Notes: generated by a model from the sequence alone, not told the origin. DNA of 64,000 nt from Symsagittifera roscoffensis (GCF_963678635.1 NC_087062.1:83352012-83416011); one strand, 5' to 3'; positions 21,710-32,417 are shown, counted from the stretch's first letter. Made by a program: numbers and translations.

Positions 21710-23872
21710 TTAGACCGGTACAGCGGGTCGATTATTGTAATCGACTAGTTGGAGTCTAGGATAAATTTTATCCTGATTTTCATTTTCAGAATCCTCTTGT
21801 TGAGGTGCCTGAAGCCTATGATCAAGCTCAATATTTTGATCGTTCTCATTTTGAGCGAATATTGAAGTCACTATAGAAGTGAAAAGTATATTGTAAGAGG
21901 CGGCTAACATAATTTTTCCGAAATGAAGAGTTCGGCCGGTTAGTTTGTGTATGTGTAATACTTTTATTACAAATACAAGAGCGTCGAGTATAAACTTGAC
22001 GAAAAGGAAAGAGGCGAATATTATTCCGCATCTTTCTAAATAGTACTGTATTGTACCAAAAACATGAGTGTACTCGTTCTTCCAAAAATCAGGCGAGATA
22101 AGATAATCTAAGTATACGTTTTGCGTAGATCCGTATTGACTACTCGAGTCCGGATAGAAGTGTTTTCTTGCATTAAGAAAAGCTTGGGATACTTTTTGTA
22201 AAATTCCCTTCATTTCAGAGTGATCAGTAATCATGCTCCAAAATTTTTGCATTTGTGCATAAGTGTAAATAGAAGCATCATGACTAGATGCAAGAGAGTG
22301 TTTTACTTGCCGTTTAATTTCTTTCGGCTTAAACAGATCTGGACCTTTTACTCTAGTAATAGAGGGTGTGAGTTCGATCCAAGAATTATCGTTATCAATA
22401 TCTAGTTGATAAAGATTCAAATGCTTATCGGAGCAGTCTTGTTGATCTGCCGATTTAAAAGTTTGTCGAGTGATCGGGTCGACGAAATGAATTTTTTCGC
22501 GATACATAATTGGTATCCGATTATAGCATGCATCCATTAATTGTAATGGAGAATAAAATTTTGGGCAGTGATAGAGCCAGGCAACATTGCCATTGGTCTC
22601 TAAAAACATAGACCTATTTCGGGTCAAAATGTAGCCGGCTAAACGCGGGCTTTCGATAGAGAGCATTAAAGTATTGAGAATCATGGAGCGTTCTAACTCA
22701 CATTGATTCGTTAAAAGTGCCAATTCGGCAGTTCGAAGCATGTAAAAGCTTCGAAAAAGAATATAATCTAGTTTTGTTCCTAGATGAGCTTCGTAGTCTA
22801 TTTGTCCCGGTGCAAAGGGATAATTTTCATCTTTTGCGTATTTTACGTAAGTCAAATTTGGCTCCGATTGAATAATTCCTGTATTAGCACTCGGGTTTTT
22901 TTGTAAACCAGTATCCATATTAAAACCGTTTTGGTATGCTATGAACAATGATTCGTATTGGGTCGGGTAGACTATTTTTGGGTGTCCACATAAAGATTGT
23001 GGTTTATTTAGTATTTTTAGCATAAATTGTTGAGTGTCTCTACCTCGAGTATGGTGGTTGGATATTTTAGTAAAAGAGTCTTTTACAATATAATAATTTT
23101 CTTCATTTCGAATCATTTTTGCTTCGAATTTATTGAGAACCGAAAAAATGCAGTTTTCGGGCTCGTTCCAAGTATATGCAAAAGGGTCGAGTGATGTTGT
23201 TTCACATCCGTTTTCATATACAGGTCAAGGTAATGGAATGTTTTGCCAGTTATTAACGGTGCCATCTTTTAGATTGACAGTTAAGGAAATATTTTGCATG
23301 TATGATTCGAAAGTATCCAAATGGATCCAAGAACGATCACTGCATTCGTTGTGGTATTCGCCATCAACTTTGCCTCTATTTGTATTTGTGACAATTTTTT
23401 CGTCGAAGCGAAAAGGAATATTTTTTGAGTATCCTAAGTTAACATATCCCCGCTCGGCGGCGTGCTTACAAGTATCAGGGGAAATGTGTATATCAGTTGT
23501 GATTATATTTTGGCGAGCGTCTATTCCGCTTGAATCGAAAGAATTACAAAACCATCGGATAGATTGGTGTTTTATACGACACATTGTCGCGTTAATTTTT
23601 GTACTATAATGCCGTTGGTAAAAAGTAACCTCGGCTGTTGTAGTTTCGATATTTTCAGGTTGTATTTTGCAGGGAGCTACTTTATTAAGTGAGAACATTT
23701 TATTCGATGTCATTAGTTGACAATCAAAATGCGCAGTTTTTAGATCTTTTGCTGTATTAGCGAAGAGGTTGTCCTCTGGATTAAAAGCGCAGATTTGTTT
23801 GGGAAATATTAAAAGAGCGTATATAGCTAACCAGAAAAATTTCAAATTTTTGGCGGCGGCGAAAAATAGGAA
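21710..23872 (-). pseudogene. env: Envelope-like class-III-type glycoprotein, one in-frame stop and no ATG
   Basis: A minus-strand frame of about 720 codons interrupted by a single TGA at 23225-23227 and ending at 21710-21712. It opens with a hydrophobic signal-like segment (FFWLAIYALLIFPKQICA) that has no ATG; the likely initiation position is TTG at 23843-23845. The long ectodomain has paired cysteines on both sides of the stop and several N-x-S/T sites. Near the C-terminus are a predicted membrane segment (IIFASFLFVKFILDALVFVIKVL), a second hydrophobic stretch and an acidic tail. The layout fits retroelement glycoproteins of chuvirus/rhabdovirus-like type, but that family call is tentative. 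It would mediate membrane fusion if functional. As written the TGA truncates it before the membrane anchor. Confidence 0.65.
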
Positions 23873-23882
23873 TTATACTTAC

Positions 23883-23966
23883 TCTCAGCAAATCATCGAT
23901 TATTTGGTCCGTTGATTGATCAAGGTCCATTATTTCACCTTCTTCGAGATCGGTGATTTTAGACAT
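23883..23966 (-). CDS. Accessory protein, exon 1 (28 codons)
   Basis: ATG at 23964-23966 begins an acidic 28-residue frame (MSKITDLEEGEIMDLDQSTD...) that runs into a canonical donor, AGA/GTAAGT, at 23882. Reading through, the frame stays open only to 23781 in a basic, unrelated-looking tail. The donor is phase 0, matching the phase-0 acceptor at 21693. The resulting intron (23882-21693, 2,190 nt) contains env with little to spare, ending 16 nt after its stop. The spliced product would be about 254 residues. Confidence 0.65.
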
Positions 23967-23990
23967 TATTTTTCAAATATATTGATTTTT

Positions 23991-24175
23991 ACAATTGCTG
24001 AGAAGTATCAGAGGAAGGTTTTGGAGGTTGAGAAAATTTTGGAAGAATGATTCTTGGCTTATTTTTGCTGGTTTATATAGATCAGATTCTGATAAAATTT
24101 ATTTGTTTAAGACAGGTTTTAGCAAAGCCGGCTTTTCAGTTATAATTGATATACTATACTGTGCCGTATTTATTT
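23991..24175 (-). other. Inferred gag-pol deletion junction region
   Basis: Between the end of the truncated gag frame and accessory exon 1 there are under 200 bp, where several kilobases of gag and pol would be expected. No coding signal is seen here; the exact breakpoint cannot be fixed without an intact relative. Confidence 0.5.
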
Positions 24176-24550
24176 TTACTGGCACGTGTCTACGGCCGTT
24201 GGGAGGGGTTTTATTTGCAATTTAAGACGATGCTTGAACCGATGCTTGAATCGATCTCTACCATCAGTGAATCTTTTAAGAAAAAATTTTTTTAGTTCAG
24301 CCCAAGTAGTAGCATTAGTTACTTCATCAGTATACCATTCAAGAGCTGTTTCTGTTAATAGAGATCCAAACAAGCTTTTTTGTCTGTGATCATAGTTAGG
24401 CTGAGCGCCAGCGTCTGTGGGTCGTTGCCCTAGTGAGAATAAAATTTTATTTTCAACTGAAGTGCAAAAGGCTTTTGCGTTTAGGTCTGAATCATTTCCT
24501 GAGAATGATACAAAAGACATGTTAGGATGGGTGATTGGGTGATCGGCCAT
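24176..24550 (-). pseudogene. gag: Truncated gag (capsid N-terminal half)
   Basis: Starts at ATG 24548-24550 and ends after 124 residues. Motifs fit the Ty3-type capsid: SVENKILFSLG, YDHRQKSLFGSLLTETALEW, then TWAELKKFFLKRF. It stops soon after a basic KHRFKHRLKLQIKPLP stretch where the capsid should continue. The nucleocapsid, protease and all of pol are gone, so this is a deletion-truncated frame that might still make a short protein. Confidence 0.75.
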
Positions 24551-24559
24551 CTTACTTTA

Positions 24560-24905
24560 TTCAGGTTAAGATATCCAATTTAAAATTTTGAAATTTTGAT
24601 AATTTCAACTTTATGAGAGATTAAAAATTTGAAATTTTGATAATTTCAACTTTTGAATTTTTGATAATTTCAATTTTGTGAAATTTGATAATTTCAACTT
24701 TGTGAAATTTGATAATTTCAACTTTTGAAATTTTCAACTTTTTGAAATTTTGATAATCTCAATTTTCGAACTTTTCAACTTTTTGAAATTTTGATAATTT
24801 CAATTTTTGAAATTTTGATAATTTCAACTTTTGAAATTTTCAACTTTTTGAAATTTTGACAATCTCAGTTTTTTGAGATTTTGAAAATTGAGTGAATTTT
24901 TGAAA
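24560..24905. repeat. AT-rich leader repeats of the env-bearing element
   Basis: Between the primer site and gag the sequence is a tandem series of TTGAAATTTTGATAATTTCA-type units with spacing of roughly 20-35 bp. Each unit is nearly self-complementary (GAAATT..AATTTC). It is untranslated leader in element orientation. Confidence 0.85.
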
Positions 24906-24912
24906 CTTGTGT

Positions 24913-24930
24913 GCCTCACTGGTCGCACCA
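24913..24930 (-). promoter_or_regulatory. Primer-binding site of the env-bearing element
   Basis: On the minus strand, two bases after the 5' LTR, stands TGGTGCGACCAGTGAGGC. The two-base gap and TGG start are as expected for a tRNA-primed retroelement. I cannot name the tRNA. Confidence 0.7.
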
Positions 24931-24932
24931 AT

Positions 24933-25488
24933 TATTCCAAACTAACTTGACTTAACTTATGCGATCGACCAAATCGCAGCTAGTTAGAACAAGGGGTCTT
25001 TCTGAATGTTGCTAAGACTTTCCTATTCTTATTCAACAGACAAAGTTTCTTTCACTTGTAAATAGGTATATTATTTCAAATATAGTGGACACACATCAAT
25101 TTTATATCAAGAGACATTGGGGTATGGATTTATAGTTATCGAGATAGAGATTTGAGATTTTGGTTATTAGGATGGTTGGGGGTCTCAGTATGAGAGTGGT
25201 TGTGAGATTTGAGAAAGTGATGAAGTGATGAAGTGATGTTTGGTATATTTTCGCTTGGCTTATATACCATAGATTTTGATATTTTCAACATTCCATCTGT
25301 TGGTTAAACCAATCAGAAAGAAACAACACATGCTGTAATGTTTGCTTTTGGTGATATTTTATCAACCGAGCAAACACATAATTTCAACTCAGAACATGTG
25401 GTAAAAGTTTAAGAATTATGTTTCTAATTTCAAGTCAGAACATATGGTAAAAGTTTAAGAATTATGTTTCTGATTTCAAGTCAGAACA
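24933..25488 (-). repeat. 5' LTR of the env-bearing element
   Basis: Same 556-bp length as 19965-20520 with about six substitutions seen. On the minus strand it begins TGTTCTG; a TATA-like TATATAAGCC lies near 25257-25266 and the inverted CCAAT box near 25307-25316. These should drive transcription leftward through gag, env and the accessory gene. Confidence 0.9.
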
Positions 25489-26060
25489 CAAATTAAGACC
25501 AGCAGGATTGCAATAGCTTCTAATGAAAATAAGAAACTCAAAAATTTTGCTTCTTACTGGCCTGTCTGTTTACCAACTTGATTGTCATCCTACTGCGATG
25601 AATCCCCCCGCTGATATTTTCTGCCGCAAGATCTTGGTTAAGTTAGATGTTAGATAAAAACACGGTAAAATCTAATCTCAAAAAGATTTTGCCATATTTT
25701 CTTTCTCGACTCTATGTAAACTAAATTAGTTCATCAAGCTTGCAAGGTCAGATCTTTAACAGACGTAAGCTAGAACTCCGGCATATTTTTCGAAATTAAT
25801 TTTTGAGCAATCAAGAAGGAAAGTTTCGGTTCCAGCTGTCAATTGAAGAAAGAAGCGGGAAAATTAGGGAAGGCCTTGAAATCATTACTTGTTCAACCAT
25901 CGTTCAGCAAAAAAAGACCAAGTTTCATTTTTCCCATTACGAGTGGTAAATTTGGCTGCAAAAGAAAACGTCTGAGAATGATTTAGAGTTCTGTTGCCTT
26001 TTAATCCAAGCATCAACTAATGCTCTTTTCCTCCCCCTCTTGCTCCTCCCCAAATGATTA

Positions 26061-26222
26061 TCAATTTTATGCTGTAATTATTTGTTTTACAAGGTCAAAT
26101 ATGAACATCAAATGCTCGGGATAGTCCAATTAGTCTGTATGCAAGCTGTTATAACAATAGGACTGTGTTTACCAATGTTTTTTGAGGTATAATTTGCTGG
26201 CAGTTGGCGGGTGGAAAGAGTC
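26061..26222 (+). repeat. Repeat family R3, copy 1
   Basis: Shares with the other copies a start TCAATTTTAT-G-TGTAA, a TTTTACAAGGT block, CCAATTAGTCTGTATG, an ATAACAAT-GGAC block, and a GGGTGGAAAGAGTC end. Most diverged of the three. Confidence 0.7.
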
Positions 26223-26855
26223 CCAACAAATTGAACATCACAGTCAGAATTTAAAAAAAGTAGTAACCTTTAGAAAAAAAAGCATTCTTTGTTTCGAGAG
26301 CAGCCAAATGCTTTCAATTTTGCCCAGGAAATCAGTATAGATGTATAACGAGAACGTGAAAACAACGATGACAAGGAAATTTTCTTTTAAACGCTTTGCA
26401 AAATCTTCACAAGCATCTTATGATTTGCTGATGAAAAGGCTTGATTTGCGTAGAAATCCTTGGCTGAAGGACCGCCTATTTGTTATAATGTGCCACTTGT
26501 TTCAATGCATTTGTGTTTGACAGAAGAAAGGATGAAAAAGACATGTTTTTCATCCAATTTTTTTTTTAAATAAGAGCCCAAAACACAGTTCAAAACCGGC
26601 TTTTTGGCGTTTTTTTTCATCAAAAATTGGTCAGCACTGGAATGGTAAGTAAATTAGGTTCAATGAAGTTTTTGAAAAAGCGCTTCTTCTCGAAAATATG
26701 CAGGAAACTTTTGAACAAAGTTTTGAGCAAATTGTAGTAATTTTAATCTTTCAAAAAACTATTAAGACCCTTTTGTCAAAGTTTGCAGTGCCTTAGTCGA
26801 ACAATTGTAAAAATGCACGGCTCTTTTTCCTTTTCATCCCACCTCACACGAGCTT

Positions 26856-27022
26856 CAATATATTAGTGTAACGAGTGGTTTTACGAGGTTGAGTATGCCG
26901 ACCAAATATGTTTGTCGTGGCCTAATTAGTCTGTATGTAAATTTTCATAACAATCGGACAATGTGGTCAACAAATTTACATGTAAAAAATTGCAGGTGGG
27001 GGGAGGGAAAGGAAAAAGAGCC
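26856..27022 (+). repeat. Repeat family R3, copy 2
   Basis: Contains GTGTAACGAGTGGTTTTACG, CTAATTAGTCTGTATGTAAA, TTCATAACAATCGGACAATG and the end GCAGGTGGGGGGAGGGAAAG, parallel to copy 3. Confidence 0.75.
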
Positions 27023-28390
27023 AAATGCACTTCTTTGGCGCTTAGATTAGAGTGATTTTTCCAACAGTTGCATAATTTTAACATAGCTGTTATGCAACAG
27101 TTACGTAATTTCGGCCGGTTTATACGGAAGCAGGCTATACTTTGTCTCGTTTGTATACCACCGTTAGCTCGATAAGCATCCTTATGAAAATTTTGAAGCT
27201 AGTCAATCAAATAGATGTTATAAAATAATCTCCTACGTTTTAATCTGAGCCAGGGAGTAGAATCTCTACGAAAAGGGCCCCTAAAACCCCCACCACCTGC
27301 TCAATTAAATGTTTGAAATCAATCACTTCATTTTCAACTTAAACCAAATTACAACTTTTTAAAACAGAAATTACATTCTACACCAAAACAATTTTTGTAT
27401 GTACAATTTTACCAATAGGAGCTTATAGAAAACTTTTTTCAACAAATACAGAAACTAAAAAGCAGATAGGATATAGTTGAAATAACTGTTATAATTTTTG
27501 CCAGTAACATGAGGCTTTAATCACAGATGAACTGCTTCCATCTGATACTGATCTGAAATTTTCATTGCTCTTTTTTATTCGATAATTCTTCGATTACAAT
27601 TTTGTTCAAAATAGCAGCCATCAGTCAACCGTTTTAGATCAAAAAGACCACAAAATGCAAGGCTTTTCAACAAAAAGCGATTTCGTCATTTTCTTGGTGT
27701 TGGCTCGGGCCATTATGTTTATTTCTATGTTCTGTGGCAATTCTAAGTTTCAAATCATAAATTGTGTTGAAAACGATTTTTTGAGCATAATAAGCTCCAA
27801 AAAAGTCAAAGCGCGAGCATAATTGAAAAAAATGATATGAGGTTAACCCCACTCGATCATTTTTTTAATTTTTGCTTATCCTTTGATTCAAATTGTGACA
27901 TAAAAACCAATTCGAAACTGCTGAAACGAATGGATCTGTTTCCAAATTTGCTCAAAAATAGCCAGAAGTTTGAAATTTATTCATTTAATTTTTCAAAGTG
28001 GCACCAGAAAACAAGTGCCAACCAAAAGTCTCCTTAAGATATTCATAAAACACCTATGTAACGATTTTTGGGAGTCTGACTAGAAAAAGAATTGAATGGT
28101 ACTTAAAACAAAAATCATAATGACAGACCTGGCATGTAATCAGCAATTAAAAAAGTGGTGATGATTCATGTTATTAATATTGAAAATAGCCGCAAAATTG
28201 AGAGTCGCTGTAAATTTCTTTGATCAGGTGAAACTCGAAAAAGTGTGGTTTGAAGGCAATCTAATTTTGATGATACCAGCAGAGAAAAAATGTTAACTCT
28301 TTTGTATTATAACCCAATAGAAATATTTTTTTTGAGTTTTTTAAACATATGATTCTCAATAATGATGATCCATTTACTGTTTCGGTGTAA

Positions 28391-28542
28391 TCAATTTTAT
28401 GGTGTAACGAGTGGCTTTACAAGGTTAAACATGAAGCCACATCCTAATTAATCCGCATGTCAATTTTCATAATTATCTGACAATTTGAACAGTAACTTTA
28501 CTAGTAAAAAAAAATGCAGGTGGGGGGGAAGGAAAAAGAGTC
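28391..28542 (+). repeat. Repeat family R3, copy 3
   Basis: Contains TCAATTTTATGGTGTAACGA, GTGGCTTTACAAGGTTAAAC, CTAATTAATCCGCATGTCAA and the end GCAGGTGGGGGGGAAGGAAA. Confidence 0.75.
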
Positions 28543-29139
28543 ACTGTTTCTAATCAGGTAACATTTATTGGTGATTATGACTTAGAGCTACACGAACAGA
28601 TTGGTAACGGAACATTTTTAAAATGGACTTCAGGTTGTCTGTCCAAATGGTAAGCCGCCAGCCAGCTCATCGGCGAATACACTGAATTTTTGTATAACAC
28701 CAACTCCTGGATAAGTTGAAAACACATGTGGAAGAACTCTACACGAGACATTTCTTTTAACTTGAAAGGTGCTACGAAGAGAATACTTTGAGACGGCTTT
28801 TATAACGAAAATTCAATTTAAAAAAATTGCAAATTACTGCCATGAATGATTCGTCGAACTAAATGATTGAAATCTAAGGAAAAAAAGAAATTTATGACTA
28901 ATTTTTTTATGTGTTGAGCCAAAAAATGAAAAGTGATTTTTAAAAATAATTTAGTTTCAATCTTGGGCAAAATTCATGGCTCAATAAAAAATCCTACCCT
29001 ACCTAGTTTTGTTTATCAATAAATTTTTCAATGAGAATGTTTGCTTAACGCCAAGCTGAGGAAAACGAACAAAACACCCTTATGAAAAAAAGAACCTTAA
29101 GATAAAAAATTTGTCAACCATTTCCAAAGTTCCAGACTT

Positions 29140-29560
29140 TCAGAAAAAGTTCTTTACTCAAATCATAGAATTTTGAGAAAAACTTCAGATTACTACTCAT
29201 TTTCAATTTGGATTCTGTAAAAACAAATCCTCGCAAGATGCTGTTGTCTATTAAGGAGAGTTTTTTAATAGAGAAGTTTCAAAAAAAATAATCAAAGAGT
29301 TATTTGGATCTTTTAAAGACTTTCGAAACTGTTTTTTTATAAATTGCCTATTTTTTTGAGCAATTGCTTATGTTACTCCAAAAATTTTTTTAAACGCATC
29401 CAATGGAAAATAATTACTGGAGTTTTTAAAATTGGATCGAAGTTGTTAACTTTGGTGTGCCATAAAAAACGATGGTGGGTGCATTGTTGTTCAATTTGCA
29501 AGCCAATTTTAAAAGAAAGCAATCAAATGAGGATTGTATTTTAGTACAAAATGCGAATGC
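29140..29560 (+). pseudogene. Non-LTR retrotransposon (LINE) reverse transcriptase relic
   Basis: On the plus strand near 29200-29250 the sequence reads FQFGFCKNKSSQDAV, the typical opening of a LINE RT palm (QFGFR.N.ST..A). Near 29450-29500 another frame reads GVP, a stop, then KTMVGALLFNLQANF, matching the GVPQGS..GPLLFN.Y.ND region. The region between is stop-ridden and the catalytic YxDD is not found. It is probably a CR1/Jockey-like relic. Confidence 0.6.
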
Positions 29561-30077
29561 GTACGGTTGAAAGACATATGCTTCAGCTTCTCTTCATATG
29601 ACGCTCCGAGCTCATTGAAAAATTGAAATCAAATACATCGTGATTGAGAACTTTCTGTCAAATAAAAAATGAATCTGTTAGAAAAAAAGTTCAAACATGA
29701 ATGATCATCGTTTGGACAAAAAAACTGAACTCAAAATAATTTGCTTTACTCCAGACTTTGAGCTCAAAGATAGAAATTTTTGCACAAACTTGGCTCAACA
29801 CATTGAGACAAAAGATGTAAGTGAACAGAACTATCCACCTTTTTTGGTTTACTGTTTAATTCTATCGATTAAGCAGCTCATTTAAAACTGCTTGTTTTAC
29901 AAACTTAAGATTATCTTTGAAGAAGCAGACCAAAACATAAATTTTCTACCGCGATGCGTAAAATTTATTCAATCGTCGGAATTCAAAACAGAAAGGACCT
30001 ACTATGTGTCGCTTGCTTATGAAAAAACCAGACTAAACAAAAACTGTCATCAGTTTTTGCAAAAAAATCAAACAAGA

Positions 30078-30534
30078 CTGCTCGTATCAGGGGAAGCCCC
30101 GAACGTTCCGACTGCTTTTAAGGTTTATGGAGCAGTAAAAACCTATAAAAGTTATACGTAAAAACTAAAACTTTTTTTCTAAATTTTGAAGAAAAAAAAA
30201 TTCTAAAAAAATCAGACCAATAAACTTCTTTCATTCAATTCGGAACGATTTCTAAGTCGGATTATATCTCTGCTTGCACGTTAACAGCGCGAAATATATC
30301 GCGGGTTAATTGTCCCAAAATGGCCAAAGTGGCAATCTTTAAACCCCCGTAACTTTACGAAAAATGACCACAGGTGAAATATCTTTTCAAATTTGAGCTC
30401 AGGACAACAATACCTTTCGAATGATATAAAAAAATTCCGTCAAAAATGGCTAGTTAAAAAGTCGAAATTTGTCTGAAGAAAAAAAAACCCACCCCGAGCA
30501 CAAATATTCCGTTACTTTCGTATCGAAATTCGGA
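30078..30534 (+). repeat. Dispersed repeat family R1, full copy
   Basis: Inverted relative to 60631-61155. It starts with CTGCTCGTATCAGGGG-AAGCCC-CGAACGTTCCGACTGC, carries GCGAAATATATCGCG and GGTTAATTGTCCCAAAATGG, and ends GTTACTTTCGTATCGAAATT. The two copies match almost throughout. The left boundary of the 6.49-kb tandem duplication falls inside it at about 30342. Confidence 0.85.
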
Positions 30535-31499
30535 ACAATAACGTCAGCTATATAAACAATTAACATTCTCATTCAACATACAATTCTCAACAATTTTTGT
30601 TCACGTAATTTTTTTCTTTTTCCAATTGACGCTCAAATGGAAATTTAGGCCAGAGAAAGGGAAAATTGTGGAAAACCACCTTCAACACTAAGCTCTCTCA
30701 ATCAGTGAAGTGAAACGTTATCCAAAATTTACACCGAAAATTACATTACGGAGTTCATGGTTTGATTGAAAAATCGTATATTCATCTTCTTTTCCATTTT
30801 TTTTGATAGTGAAAAGTTTGTACCTTTTATAACGTTTTGTACCTGTTGTTTATGTACCTGTAACATTTTGTTTTTTCCTGAATTTCACTATTTCTTTAGT
30901 TTGATGATATAATTGATGCATTCAAAAACTTTTTTAACGAGTCGTTTTGACATTTTTTTTGGAAAGTTTTCAACCTAAATCAGGCGAATGCGAGCATATT
31001 TGCTTGGCAGGAAGACAATAACTGAAAGAATCTCCGCATGTTGTTAGCTTTCCTTCTAAAATTGATCTGAACTAAAGTTCAATGATTTTTTCCTCCTTTT
31101 TTTCAAGCGTCGGAAAAATGAAAACATTTTGTGTGCCTCCAACAGCAAAAAGCAAGCTTCATCTTTTAGAATTTTTTTTTGAGAGCTGACATTTGCAAAG
31201 TTTTGAAATTTTAATTCACTTTTGAATGGAAACTGCTCAACTTATTTTGACTTCCCCCGGTTCTTTTCAAATTTTTGAAACATTAATTAAGCTTTGTCAT
31301 GAAACAATGAAGTCTGACTTTCATTTGCAAAAATTTTCATCATCACGAATTTAGCCATAATAACACTTTAATAAACTATCAAATATCAAAAAAGAAAACT
31401 TAAAAAACGTGGGAGTGGAAAGAGCCCGCGCCTCGTAAAACTGCTAAATATTTTGGTTTCTCATTTTTACGAATTTGCTATTTGTCAGGTATTTTTGAT

Positions 31500-31718
31500 T
31501 TAAAAAAATTGAATCAGGTCTGTTAAAAGAAAATTGAGTATCATATCATGCCCGTTGGAGCAGCAATATGAATTTTTTGAATGGTCATGAAACATGGTTC
31601 GATATGATTGCATTGTGATCTTTGCACACAGAATCTGGTTTTTCTTGCCTTGGTTTTTCTTACCTTGTTGGAGTAGTAGATGTTGGAGCTGATCCGGGGG
31701 GTCCCTGCAGACCCACAT
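31500..31718 (-). CDS. Small Polinton-unit frame, unknown
   Basis: ATG-initiated frame of 72 codons with basic repeats (GKKNQGKKNQ) and a terminal hydrophobic run. Repeated at 37975-38208 in unit 2, where a one-base change extends it by five codons. No family recognised; it may be a chance frame or the remains of a minor protein. Confidence 0.25.
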   Translation of the reverse strand: MWVCRDPPDQLQHLLLQQGKKNQGKKNQILCAKITMQSYRTMFHDHSKNSYCCSNGHDMILNFLLTDLIQFF

Positions 31719-32417
31719 GTTTTAAGATGAGGAATGGAACATTCGGTCTGCAGGTTATGTATTAAAATTGGGTGTGAATTCTACAATGTATCAAGATAGG
31801 GAACAATATTGGTAAGGTATCGTGGTTTGTGTAATGGTATGAGAATGGTAACAAAAACGATTTTTTTTGGATATTTTTGGAAAGTTCTAATGTTTTCGCA
31901 ACAATCTTGGACCTAACTGGTAATTATCATTGGTGTTTTAGGTGTGTAGATTGTAAATTGAAGGTTTTGTTATTAGTTTTTTGGTTCATATTAAGTCAAT
32001 GTTAAAAGTTTTTTGGCAAAAAACTTCAAAACTCGATAAAACTATGATTAGTTTGAATTATTGTCTAGTTTAATAGATGATTTTAATATTTAAAACAGTT
32101 CTCGATCCACCCGAAACTATTGTGAACCTACTGAAACTTCACAAACTTGAGTTTTTTGAGAAAAAAAAATAAATTACACAGAAAATATACGAATCACTGC
32201 ATCCTTTAGTAAATTTACTGCCAAAATTTACACTTTCAAAAAAAAACTTATTATTAATATAAAATTACTTCTAAAATTCAAAGCATGCATATCTTGAAAA
32301 TTATTCAAATTTCCTTGGTAGAGTTTAAAAAGAAGAAAAATTGAATAAAATGCTAAAAATCCACACAAATTATCAGTTTTTTGTTTTTTTTCTGGAACCA
32401 TTCCCCAATAGTTTTTG

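Larger units (their letters stand above)
19965..25488 (-). mobile_element. LTR retroelement with env-like and accessory genes but deleted gag-pol
   Basis: Two 556-bp LTRs (19965-20520 and 24933-25488) enclose about 4.4 kb. A 4-bp target duplication CAAA lies at 19961-19964 and 25489-25492. On the minus strand the order is 5' LTR, primer site, leader repeats, truncated gag, accessory exon 1, env, accessory exon 2, repeat-rich 3' region, 3' LTR. No RT, RNase H or integrase is present. A full element would need them, so a large deletion between about 24176 and 24000 is inferred and the copy is non-autonomous. By eye the LTRs differ at about six positions, so insertion was recent relative to the gypsy element it sits in. 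Confidence 0.9.
25493..28985. other. Intergenic, contains repeat R3; no gene recognised
   Basis: After the CAAA target duplication the pre-insertion sequence resumes. It does not look like gypsy internal sequence, so the older element is truncated here too. Open frames are short and unrecognised; the R3 repeats are listed separately. Confidence 0.5.

Noticed and set aside
23133-23609. 158-codon plus frame opposite env
   Set aside because: Shadow of the env reading frame; no independent motif.
24560-24905. CRISPR-like or satellite array
   Set aside because: Short AT palindromic units without unique spacers, located exactly in the leader of the retroelement.
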